Source: Citrus sinensis
Lineage: Eukaryota; Streptophyta; Magnoliopsida; Sapindales; Rutaceae
Direction of reading: 5' to 3'
DNA: 64,000 nt
Assembly: GCF_022201045.2 (NCBI RefSeq)
Contig: NC_068558.1
Span: 35,669,501-35,733,500, forward strand
Part shown: in pieces, positions 24,848 through 35,181 of the stretch
How positions within the stretch are numbered: position 1 is the stretch's first letter
Layout of the letters: every line of letters begins with the position of its first letter
Notes under the pieces: model-generated
The model's input: the letters and a program-made list of their open reading frames with translations, nothing else
What the model was told of the DNA's origin: nothing
Database searches by the model: none
Position numbers and translations under genes: made by a program

Positions 24848-25473
24848 GTTCGGAAAATGGTTTGTTGGACTTTCATGTTTCAAGTGGGTAATATGTTTCA
24901 TTATATCCAAAGCCATATTGCTTATCCATGGCCTGTGGCCAAAAGAGGAGCTATTATTGTAGCCACCGTTAGATCTGGCTCTCCTCCTTTTGTTGCTTTT
25001 AAGTGCTGATACGGATGCTTTCCCTGTTCAGATCAGTTCTATATAATTACTCTTTTATTAGGATTTTTTTTTTTTTAGAACAATAAGGTATATATTAAAT
25101 ATTTGAAGTTCTTTGAAGAATAAATTAGGCACCAACATTAAAAATAAAAAAAAAAAAGGTTTTTTGTAAGATGCTATTTTTTAGAGGTTTTTAAACTTCT
25201 GTTTAGTGGACTAAATGTGTCGCGGGTCATGGCCCACAGGGAGCTGATTCTTGGCTGCTTTTTGTTAATGTAAATGATTAGACTAAAAACATGTGAAGAA
25301 TTTTCAACAAGGGTGTAAAATCAACAATAATCAAATTTATTTGTGAATTTGCTCCTTTATCTTTTTCATCCAGGTCACTGTGTAAAAATGTTCAGTTTCC
25401 TGAGTTATATGTTCAAATTTTGTTTGATATTTTATTTCCCAATAAACATAATATGTTCATAATGTTTCGGCTG
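24848..25473. other. 3' flank of the DUF247 gene
   Basis: Putative 3' UTR to about 25217, after which the sequence again matches copy 1 from 10941. No further gene. Confidence 0.6.
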
Positions 25474-27019
25474 GGGGTGAGCCTCGGTTAATTTGGGGTG
25501 GGTTTTAGGTTTTATATAAATATATCCATGGAAGAGGGTGCTCAGGATCTTCTCGTGAATCTAGCTCATTCGCGACTATTTCTTCACCTAAAAAATTCTT
25601 CTTAAAGAGAAATGAATGTTTTCTTCCACGACATTAAGATTAAGAATAAGAAAAGAAATTAGATTTTCTAATATCCTCAGGTGTTGTCACCAAAAACTTT
25701 CCCCATCACCGTTGCTGACAACGATGAATGAACCATGATCAGAATCATCACAATAAGAATTTCTAATCTATGCTATGCTAAGACATTTGTAGAAAAAAAA
25801 AATGATCGAAAAACTCGAAAATTTTGGCAAAATAATGGTGTTGCAATGGCCATTTCACAACTATAATGTCTCATTTTCCAATAATGGTACGATATTTGAA
25901 TAGATAAAAAATTTAACATCTCACAATTTATAACTCATCAACATAAGACCATATCTCCGTCAGCGGCAACGATAGCTATGGCGGGGCCATTGTTGGAAAC
26001 AGAACATATATAATATGATTTGTTTATTTAATTTATAAAATATTAGTTTCTAATAAATTTGTTGCAAGGAAATTTTGGAAAATATATAGTTTTATTTTTA
26101 TGTTTAGGATTTGTAGAATTAAAAAAATAAAAAGGTGGAGATATTTGAACCCACAAAAATACTTTCTATAACCATTGATTTGTAAAATTTAATATTACAA
26201 GAAGACCCATGAAGAATATTACTAATAAGTATAAAGTACAATGCTTTTATTATTATAATAACTATCTTAAAAAAAATTTGCTCCTGCTTCATGGATCACT
26301 CTACTAATTCTCTGTTCATCTTTCTTTTCCATATCAAATTTAAATATCTTTTGAAGAATGATTAATATTAACATCTAAATTTATTAATATTTATAGTCTT
26401 ATCTTATCCGTGAATCGTCAAGTATAAAGCAAAATTTACGAAATATCAAGGTAATATAGAAAAATAAAATCGACATCAAACTTACTTATTCTCAACTGGG
26501 TCAATCAGTTGCGGAGGACACCTCCAAAGAAGGGTCATTTATTTCCTAGAGATCATATATACCATAATTGCCTCCATTTCATAGTATTCAAGTTAGAATG
26601 TCAAGTTTATGGCATTCTGAATATTCATAATGCTCTATATGAATTTACAGTTTCAAAAAATTATTGTTGCAGAAGAAAATGAGGACAACGAAAAAGAGAA
26701 GAAAATTTATATTGAATATAAAATATTAGGGCATTTTTGGCATTTGAGAGGTGTATAGAACAAAATCTTTATTTTTTAAATTTTAATATGGGTTTACTAA
26801 GAAAGTGGGTGTAAAAATAAATTTTATGGGTTCCAATAGCTGCACCATTAAAAAAAATTTGATTTGGAAAAAAATATGTTTATCAAATAGGTTAACCAAA
26901 CCCAATCCATATTTAGATGGTTTAATATAATAAAACTCAAATGCTACTAATTTGACTATTCACCCAACTCAAACCATTTAATTTAGTTTGGGTTTGGGTT
27001 GAACCATGAGCCAATTCAG
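25474..27019. mobile_element. Probable hAT-like insertion in copy 2
   Basis: The paralogous copy 1 sequence is continuous here (near 11195-11225), so about 1.5 kb is inserted. It is bracketed by an imperfect 9-bp direct repeat, TTTCGGCTG (25465-25473) and TTCCGGCTG (27020-27028). The left end GGGGGTGAGCCTCGGTTAAT and the right subterminal ggtttgggttgaacc strings suggest a hAT-like element, but clean inverted ends are not seen. No transposase. Confidence 0.5.
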
Positions 27020-27374
27020 TTCCGGCTGAGCATATATAGTTCTTTCAATAACTTTGAAAAAAAAAAAATAATCAAATTTTAAATAAAGAAACACTTTGAA
27101 AAAATAAAATGCAAGAAACACATAACATTTTGTCATTAAATTCTTCCAAACACTTACTCTGGCCTTCATAAAACAAATACGTATCATTTTTATGTGTAAG
27201 ATTAATTTGAATAAAGAGTATCAATTTAGAGTTTAAAGGAAATAAATTTAAGTTGAATGAGTTCAAATAATAAAAACTCATTTATTCAATTGTATTTAAG
27301 TGTCTACAATAAATTTTTAGGGATATATTAGTAATAAAAAATAATTTAAAAGAAAAAAATTAGTGGTTCAAAAT

Positions 27375-28370
27375 TAGGGATGGCAAAAATCTCCATGGTG
27401 ATGGGGTCCTTGGGGATTTTTCCTATTTGGGGAGGGTACATGGGCGATTTTATACCAAATTTCTTATTCGGGAAAGAGACGAGGATATTTTTTACCCAAT
27501 TACTTATTCGGGGAAGGGACTGGGACGAGTTAGAATTCCCATCCCCTCCCCATTTCCCTATTTTAATTTTTTTTTATTTTTCTATAATTATTAGTCAATA
27601 AATAATAAATTTTAAATTGTAAAATATTAAATATTGGTGTAAATAACAAATATCAAAATATTTATACAAATAATATAAATATTAGTTAATATAAAATATT
27701 TAATATAATTTAGATTTAACTACAACCAAAAGCACACAAACTCACAAGCTCATAACTCACAAATCAAACTTTAAATCACTTTCTTACAGTCTTGCTCATC
27801 ATTGCCAAATTATCCGTGCAGTAGTAAGCACCCAACTCGTCTTCATCTCATCATAGCCCAGTAGCACGTTGCGTTGTCAGTGGCCGAGTAGCCTAACTCA
27901 TCACAACGTCAACTAGCAGCCACACATGTGGCTTTGTTGTGTCATAATACGTGATCAGCCGGTATCATTACTCATGGACAACAATCACATCAATATTATA
28001 TAAAAATCACATTATTTGAATTTTGTTTTGAAAATCAGTATTTGAATATTATATATACCAAAAGTTTGAAGGAGTAGAATGAAATATAAGGCCCATTCAT
28101 GATCATTTTTATTTTATTTTATATATTTTTAAGTTAATATGATTAAATTAAGTTTGAAAACTAAAAAAAAGATATTAAGTATTTGAGGATCGAAGACACT
28201 CGTAGATTCCCTATTATTATTTAGAGAAGGGACGAAATATCCTGAAGCAATTATGATAGGGACCGAAAGAAAATGAAGACATATGCAAAACATCAAAAAT
28301 TAATACGAAAATATTAATCCCCTCCCCTCCCCTCCCCTCCCCTCCCCTCCCCTTCCCATTGCCATCCCTA
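27375..28370. mobile_element. Non-autonomous hAT element with perfect 8-bp target duplication
   Basis: Ends TAGGGATGGCA and TGCCATCCCTA are inverted repeats, and TTCAAAAT is duplicated at 27367-27374 and 28371-28378. Copy 1 has the unoccupied site at about 11537-11562 (tagtgggtctaaatgcccca). No transposase domain. Confidence 0.88.
28319..28355. repeat. (CCCCT)n pentanucleotide repeat
   Basis: About six to seven units of CCCCT just inside the right end of the hAT element. Confidence 0.9.
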
Positions 28371-28378
28371 TTCAAAAT

Positions 28379-29561
28379 CCCCCACCCTTTCATTAAAAGA
28401 AACACATTTAAAAATAGCCCTTTTTAAATAATCTCACATACTTGCCCAGCCAATAGCTTCTAATTTTCCTTTTATTGGCCAAGACATATTATAACAAAAA
28501 CAATCTTTAATTTCCTTTTATTGGCCAATTCTAATCATCTTTTCTTCCCCTCCCAAACCTTCAGTACTCCTTCAATTAGTCAAACAAAATTCACCGCCTT
28601 CCTCTGTCTCATCAACTACAAGTCTACAATAAAAATTTTTGAGGATTAAAGGATGATAGTTTTGTTCCATTGAGGTAATTTTCTTCTTCGTTGTGTCATT
28701 TTTTTTCCCGGTTTGGTGGGGTGTAGAAGGGACTTGTAGAGTTTATAAATCTTTATAATCGAGGTTATTTTTCATGAGTATGTATATATTTAAGTAATTT
28801 GACTTCATGTTTGGGCAAATTTTTACTAGTTGCTTCTGATCCCCATGGCCATAAATTGACTTTTTTTGTTTTGACATACATTAATTAACTTGTTGAGATC
28901 AAAGCATGCGTTGTGGCAGTTAGAATTTGGAGATTGAAGAGAAGATGAAGAAGTGCAATTCATTGTTACTGAAATTGAATTTACAGAGATTTGCCTAGCT
29001 TAGTATTTATAGTGGCTTCTGGATTGTTCGACTAACTTTGCTAAGCACGTTTGTTACAGTTAAAACAGTATAACAGAAAAATAACAAACTTGGATCTAAC
29101 TAACTTTAATACAATGAATATGTGCTGAAGTAGTAACTAATTAATTCATAATTCAGCTGCAAGGGAATCTCTTCATAACAGTTTTGCCATCTAGAACTTT
29201 CCAGCTTCTCACGTGCACCTTTCAATCTCATTCCCAGATGGGCTGCTGGATTTATAGTTGACTTGACTCCAGCTGGCACTCCAACATGTGATGAATCAAG
29301 TTCAGCTTCAGTAGTGAATTCAACAGTGGCCGGTATGCATGACTGAAGCCTTAAGAGAACTCTGACAAGCTTACTCGAATCAAATTAATTAATTGTCTTT
29401 TTTTTTTTAATTTTTCGGTTGCTGAGCAGGTAAAATGAACCAGTAGTTGACCTCAATTACCATGCTGATTAACTTTTGAGATTTGAAAGTTCATTTGATC
29501 CGAAGTTCCAATTTGAATCAGAAAGAAAAAGCTATCGACAGGGAAAGAAAAAGTTTTGAAG
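28379..29561. other. Upstream region of the CNL gene
   Basis: No coding gene seen. A splice-like pair GAG|GTAATT (28675) and TTGCTGAGCAG (about 29429) could be a 5' UTR intron, without further support. Confidence 0.4.
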
Positions 29562-32500
29562 ATGCCTAAGTTCCCTCTCGATAATTCCTTTCGTTTCCGC
29601 AACCAAAAAGAAACTATGTCTAAAATAGTTTCGGTGTCCATTGAGATGCTGTTGGAAAAGTTGGCTTCGGAAGCAGTTGTGCTGTTTGCTCGCCGTGAAC
29701 GGATCCACGACTATCTTGTACAGTGGAAGAAAACATTGGAGAAAATCAAGGCAGTGATTGAAGACGCAGAGGAGAAGCAGACGAGGGAGGAGTCAGTGAA
29801 GATGTGGCTGTACGAGCTTCAGAACCTGGCATACGACGTTGAAGACTTGTTGGGTGAGTTTGAAACTGAAGCTTTGAGGAGGAAGTTGTTGCTTGAACCT
29901 GCAGCAGCTGATCACCACCAACCCAGTACAAGTAAGTTCCCCAAGTTCATCCGTACTTGGGGCACAAATTTGGGGTTACCATCTATTAAGTTGGATTACA
30001 AAGTGGTGTCCAAAGTAGAGGAGGTCAATGCTAGATTGCAAGATATTGCAATGCAGATCCAACCACTAGATTTGAGAGAAAAATATGGAGGGAGGTCCAA
30101 AAGATTCAGACAGAGACGACCCACAACTTCCTTAGTCCATGAAGCCAAAGTGTATGGCAGGTCAAAAGAAAGGGAAGAGATAGTTGAATTGTTGTTGAAG
30201 GAGGACGGAACGAGCCACAACAACAACCACTTCTCTGTTGTTTCTATTATTGGAATGGGCGGGTTGGGCAAGACAACTCTTGCTCAGCTTGTGTACAATG
30301 ATAGTAGAGTTCAATGTCATTTTGATCTCAAAGCATGGACCTATGTCTCTCAAGATTTTGATATCATCAGGGTAACAAAGTCAATTCTAAGGTCTGTTGC
30401 TATGGGGATTGTTGATCATAATGATTTGAATTTGCTTCAATGGAAACTGAAGAAGCAATTGTTTGGAAAGAGATTTTTGCTTGTTTTAGATGATGTATGG
30501 AACGAAAATTACAATGATTGGATCGATCTGAGCCGCCCATTTCAAGATGGAGCGCCGGGAAGTAAGATTATTATCACTACTCGCAATGCAGATGCTGCAT
30601 TGATGATGGGGACTGTTCAAGCATACCCGTTGAAAGGGTTGTCAAATGATGATTGTATGTGTTTGTTCACTCAACATTCCTTGGAGACAAGAGACTTCAG
30701 CATGCATCAACCATTGAAGGAAATTGGTGCCAAGATAGTGATCAAGTGTAACGGCTTGCCTTTGGCAGCAAAAGCTCTTGGTTGCCTATTACATGGTAAA
30801 TATGACCCAAGTGATTGGGAAAGTGTGCTAAATAGCAGGATATGGGATTTATCACAAGGGAGATGTGACATTGTACACACCCTTGCTCTGAGCTACCATT
30901 ATCTTTCTCGTCCATTGAAAAAATGCTTTGCATACTGCTCATTGTTTCCAAAAGATTATGAATTTCAAGAAGAAGAGACGATTCTATTATGGATGGCTGA
31001 AGGTTTTTTGGGTGATGAAGATAATTACAAGAAAATGGAAGATTTAGGCCGCAAATTTTTCCGAGATCTACATTCAAAGTCATTCTTTCAACAGTCCAGC
31101 TGTGATACATCACGGTTTGTGATGCATCACCTTATCAACGACCTTGCTCAATGGGCTGCAGGAGACATATACTTTAGAATGGGGGATGTATTGGAGGATC
31201 ACAAGCGACATCGTTTTTCCGAAAATCTTCGTCATTTCTCATACCTTCGTGGGGCATATGATGGCCTTAAAATGTTTGAGGTCCTCTCTGATGCCAAACG
31301 TTTGCGGACCTTTTTACCACTAGTGTTGTCAAATACCTGGAGCGGGAAGGCTTACTTGGCGCACAGTGTTCTTTATATGTTATTCAAGCTACAACGCTTA
31401 AGGGTATTGTCTTTGCGGGGGTATAGTATCTTCCATGTGCCATCTTCCATTGGTGACTTGAAACATTTGCAATACCTTGACCTATCAGAGACTAAAATTA
31501 AAACTTTGCCCGAATCAGTCAACAAACTTTGGAATTTACATACACTTCTCTTAGAAAACTGTCATCGACTCAAGAAGTTGTGTGCAAACATGGGGAGTCT
31601 AATCAAACTGCATCACCTCAAAAACTCTAATGTAAAAGCATTGGAAGAAATGCCAAAGGGAATTGGTAATTTGACCCATCTTTTAACGCTGAGCAGATTT
31701 GTTGTGGGAAAAGATGTTGGCTCTGGGTTACGAACGTTGAAGTTACTGAAGCATCTTCAGGGGACACTTGATATTTCGAAGTTGGAGAATGTGAAAGATG
31801 CTAGTGAGGCCAAGGAGGCTCAGTTAATTGAAAAGAGGAACCTTCTAAGGTTATTGCTTGAATGGACTAGTAGCACCAGTGATGACCCAATGGAGCATGA
31901 AAATGTAACACTTATGTTGGATGGGCTAAAACCTCATCGAAATCTGGAAGAGCTCACCATCAGAGGCTATGGCGGCACAACATTTCCAACTTGGATAGGA
32001 GATTCTTCATTTGCTAACTTAGTGCTCCTAAGATTTGAAGGTTGTCACAGGTGCACTTCGTTGCCATCAGTAGGACAACTACCTCTACTAAAGCATCTTT
32101 TTATCATTGAAATGACAAGTGTAAAGATGGTGGGTTCAGAGTTTTATGGAAACCATTGCTCAGTGCCTTTTCCATCTCTGGAGACTTTATGTTTTCAGGA
32201 TATTCAAGAATGGGAAGGATGGATTCCTCATGGATCTGGTAAAGAAGTTAATGTTTTTCCACAGCTGAGAGAGCTTTCTCTTATAGGATGCCCAAAATTG
32301 CAGGGAAGATTGCCAGAATGTCTTTCTTCATTGGAGAGATTAGTTGTTCGAGGATGTGAACAACTGACTGTGTTAGTTTCAAGTCTTCCGAAACTTTGCA
32401 AATTAGAAATTGGTGGATGTAAAGGGATGGCATGGAGAAGTACAAATGATGTAAACAGGTGTTGTCCCCAACTTCTTTGGTTGATTGCAGAGGAAGAACA

Positions 32501-33851
32501 AGATCAACAGCAGCCAGTGTTTCCCTGCAGTCTTCAGTATCTGGAATTGAGCCAGTGCAGATACCTTGTGAAGCTACCGCAAGCATTGCTCAGCCTTGGC
32601 TTCCTCAGAGAGATGGAGATTTATGGTTGCCCTTCACTTGTTTCCTTTCCAGAGGCTCTTCTTCCTTCTCGGCTGAGAACAATTAAAATTGTGCAATGCA
32701 GTGCACTGGAATCCTTACCTGATACATGGATGGACAACCCCAATACATCTCTTGATAGATTGTATATTGCTCACTGTAATTCCTTGACACATATTTCTCA
32801 AGTCCAGCTACATCCAAGCCTTAAATGGCTGCACATCAGCAATTGCAATAGACTAGGGAATTTGATAAAAGAAGAGAGCATCCAAAGCAGCAGCACAAGG
32901 TACACATCCCTTCTTGAGTACCTATACATCGATGATTGTGCATCCCTCACATCCTTATTGCCCAAGAATGAGTTACCTGCCACACTTGAGCATCTCCGTG
33001 TTAAATCTTGCGGGAATCTTGCTTTCTTGTCATTGGTGGGCAATCTACCTAAGGCTCTCAAGTACCTTTCAGTGGATCATTGTCTAAAGCTCAAGTCACT
33101 GGCAGAAAGGTTGGACAACAACTCATCTCTTGAAGCCGTTAAGATTTCCTATTGTGAGAATCTTATAGTTTTACCTGATGGTTTGCTTAAGCTCAACCAT
33201 CTTCAAGAGATTTTTATAAGCCATTGTCCAAATCTCATTTCCTTTCCTGATGGAGGGTTTCTTTCTTCGACTCTGACTAAGCTCTGGATATATGAGTGTG
33301 AGAAATTGAAGGCTCTGCCCAATGGCATGCACAATCTGACATCCCTTCAGGAGTTAGAGATAGGAGATCTTCCGAGCATGGTATATTTCCCTGAGGATGG
33401 CTTTCCCACCAACCTTCATTCACTTGAGATTCGTGATATGAAGATGTGGAAGTCATTGATTGAGTGGGAACCATTGAACAGATTCACCTCTCTCAGACGA
33501 CTATCAATCCATGGATGTCAGGACATGGTGTCATTTCCACAAGACAACATTGGAATGATGTTACCTGCCTCTCTAACCAAACTAGAGATTGTCCGATTTT
33601 CAAATCTGGAATACCTATCTTCAGTTGGTGAAAGCCTCCCTTCATTGGAATGTCTGATTCTCGATGATTGTCCAAAGCTTAGATACTTTCCAGACAAGGG
33701 CCTGCCTCCCTCCCTTTTGCAACTACACATTTCAAACTGTCCATTAATCGAAGAAAGTTGTAGAAAAGATGGAGGACAATATTGGCACTTGATATCCGAT
33801 ATTCCTTGTGTCTATATAAATTTCAGATGTGTTTTTGATGTCTCAGACTGA
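29562..33851 (+). CDS. CC-NB-ARC-LRR immune receptor (CNL, RPP13-like 1 / RGA type)
   Basis: An intronless intact frame of 1429 aa starting MPKFPLDNSFRF; the ATG is preferred over the upstream in-frame TTG. Rx_N coiled coil 1-185 with the EDVID-like stretch AYDVEDLLGEF (90-100). NB-ARC: P-loop GMGGLGKTT (231-239), kinase-2 FLLVLDDVW (305-313), RNBS-B GSKIIITTR (333-341), GLPLAAKAL (398-406), RNBS-D CFAYCSLFPKDYEF. The MHD motif reads MHH (521-523), with the Asp replaced by His (codon 31128-31130). About 30 irregular LRRs follow from about 580 to 1415, many with the LxIxxCxxL wording of this clade. An intracellular receptor that senses pathogen effectors and triggers defence by family; its ligand is unknown. 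Its coiled coil and 3' flank are shared with both chimeras. Confidence 0.96.
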   Translation: MPKFPLDNSFRFRNQKETMSKIVSVSIEMLLEKLASEAVVLFARRERIHDYLVQWKKTLEKIKAVIEDAEEKQTREESVKMWLYELQNLAYDVEDLLGEFETEALRRKLLLEPAAADHHQPSTSKFPKFIRTWGTNLGLPSIKLDYKVVSKVEEVNARLQDIAMQIQPLDLREKYGGRSKRFRQRRPTTSLVHEAKVYGRSKEREEIVELLLKEDGTSHNNNHFSVVSIIGMGGLGKTTLAQLVYNDSRVQCHFDLKAWTYVSQDFDIIRVTKSILRSVAMGIVDHNDLNLLQWKLKKQLFGKRFLLVLDDVWNENYNDWIDLSRPFQDGAPGSKIIITTRNADAALMMGTVQAYPLKGLSNDDCMCLFTQHSLETRDFSMHQPLKEIGAKIVIKCNGLPLAAKALGCLLHGKYDPSDWESVLNSRIWDLSQGRCDIVHTLALSYHYLSRPLKKCFAYCSLFPKDYEFQEEETILLWMAEGFLGDEDNYKKMEDLGRKFFRDLHSKSFFQQSSCDTSRFVMHHLINDLAQWAAGDIYFRMGDVLEDHKRHRFSENLRHFSYLRGAYDGLKMFEVLSDAKRLRTFLPLVLSNTWSGKAYLAHSVLYMLFKLQRLRVLSLRGYSIFHVPSSIGDLKHLQYLDLSETKIKTLPESVNKLWNLHTLLLENCHRLKKLCANMGSLIKLHHLKNSNVKALEEMPKGIGNLTHLLTLSRFVVGKDVGSGLRTLKLLKHLQGTLDISKLENVKDASEAKEAQLIEKRNLLRLLLEWTSSTSDDPMEHENVTLMLDGLKPHRNLEELTIRGYGGTTFPTWIGDSSFANLVLLRFEGCHRCTSLPSVGQLPLLKHLFIIEMTSVKMVGSEFYGNHCSVPFPSLETLCFQDIQEWEGWIPHGSGKEVNVFPQLRELSLIGCPKLQGRLPECLSSLERLVVRGCEQLTVLVSSLPKLCKLEIGGCKGMAWRSTNDVNRCCPQLLWLIAEEEQDQQQPVFPCSLQYLELSQCRYLVKLPQALLSLGFLREMEIYGCPSLVSFPEALLPSRLRTIKIVQCSALESLPDTWMDNPNTSLDRLYIAHCNSLTHISQVQLHPSLKWLHISNCNRLGNLIKEESIQSSSTRYTSLLEYLYIDDCASLTSLLPKNELPATLEHLRVKSCGNLAFLSLVGNLPKALKYLSVDHCLKLKSLAERLDNNSSLEAVKISYCENLIVLPDGLLKLNHLQEIFISHCPNLISFPDGGFLSSTLTKLWIYECEKLKALPNGMHNLTSLQELEIGDLPSMVYFPEDGFPTNLHSLEIRDMKMWKSLIEWEPLNRFTSLRRLSIHGCQDMVSFPQDNIGMMLPASLTKLEIVRFSNLEYLSSVGESLPSLECLILDDCPKLRYFPDKGLPPSLLQLHISNCPLIEESCRKDGGQYWHLISDIPCVYINFRCVFDVSD
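30252..30273 (+). promoter_or_regulatory. Possible miR482/2118 target site over the P-loop codons
   Basis: The miR482/2118 family is known to target NLR transcripts at the sequence coding GMGGLGKT. The site here begins ggaatgggcgggttgggcaa. By eye it has several mismatches to a typical miR482, so targeting is possible rather than shown. Both chimeras lack this region. Confidence 0.35.
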
Positions 33852-35181
33852 GGACTGAAGTTTGTGACCTGCTCAACTCAAGTGTTTGCAATTTCAGTAT
33901 TTTGCTTTTCCTTGTAACAAACTTGTTCAGGTTACTTAAGCGAACACAGGTACCCAGTTACTTGAAAATTGGAGTGATCATAATTTTTTCTTTGTTCTTT
34001 TGTACAAAAAGCTGCTAATTAGATTTGAACTAAGACAGGAAATGAATCCTGACATAGGCTCTTGGTAATACAAGATATCTCATAAACTTATGTCCGTTTC
34101 CTAATCCATTTGTGATGTATTTTTATGAAAATGGTTAATGAAATTGAGCGCATGTTACGCTCATTCCCTGTGGAGGAGCAATCCTATGGGCGCGAGGTGT
34201 TTTTGAGGTAGGCTCGCGATGGAGGATCGGAAATGGAAGACAGTTTTTTAATCTACGATAGCGGGTGGATTCCCAGACCCTCAACATTCAAACCAATTTC
34301 CGAACAAACATTATCCCCCAATTCTACAGCTTCTAAGCTTTATTCAGAATGATGGTACTTCGAAGGAACAGATTATAGAGCCATTTCATTATAGAGGATG
34401 CTGATAATCTTGTACTGAAAATGCCACTGCCCCAAAGGCCAATTGAAGATCACTTGTCGGTGTTACAGGTGGCTGTATATCATCTAGCTCTCACTACAAA
34501 ACATCCCAAGTTTGCATCCAGCTTCAGGAACCCTTCGGATCGGTGGAAATGCGTATGGTCCCTATCATTATAAGCAAATTATCAATGGTAACCCATGCCC
34601 AGGATGTGCTTGTTGCAGGAAAGATGTGGTCAAAATCAAATATGTTATGAGACAGCCTATATAACTAAAGCTCATTAAAGCCGAAGTCATTTTCAAATAT
34701 TTACAAGAAAATTTGGTCCTATATTTAGAAACTAGGTAGTTGAACCCTTTCCCTTAACTAAGGGAAATTGGAGCACCACCCAGCTCAGGTTTCCCAAAAT
34801 GTTGGAAAGTCCAAAGTAGCATTAAATATGCAGTAGTATGCTTGACTCTAAGAAAGCCACATAATGAATCAGGAAGCTCCACCATATATTATGATTTTAA
34901 TATATCAGGATCATTATACAACATAAGTCATAGATATACATTTAGATTGATTAATTAGAAACGGAGAACATAATAGGACAGAATGAACCCACCACCAGTT
35001 AAAACTATAAGGGTGTGGGACTGCAATTACATAGTGTACATCTTCAATGACCAACTATTTCACATACCACAATCCCATTACAACTGCCTAACAAAACTTT
35101 GTTATGCACTACGTGCGAAAAGTTGGTTTACCCACTGCAGCACCTCTGGAAGCCTTTACGGCAGGTGAGCAATGGCTTGTG
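33852..35181. other. Convergent intergenic region between CNL and bHLH genes
   Basis: 3' flanks of both genes. From about 34610 to 35010 it matches the chimera 3' flanks at 7900-8240 and 16510-16860, with shared strings such as gaagtcattttcaaatat and tgaacccaccaccag. No extra gene; the short frames at 34983-35420 overlap the bHLH 3' exon antisense. Confidence 0.75.
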
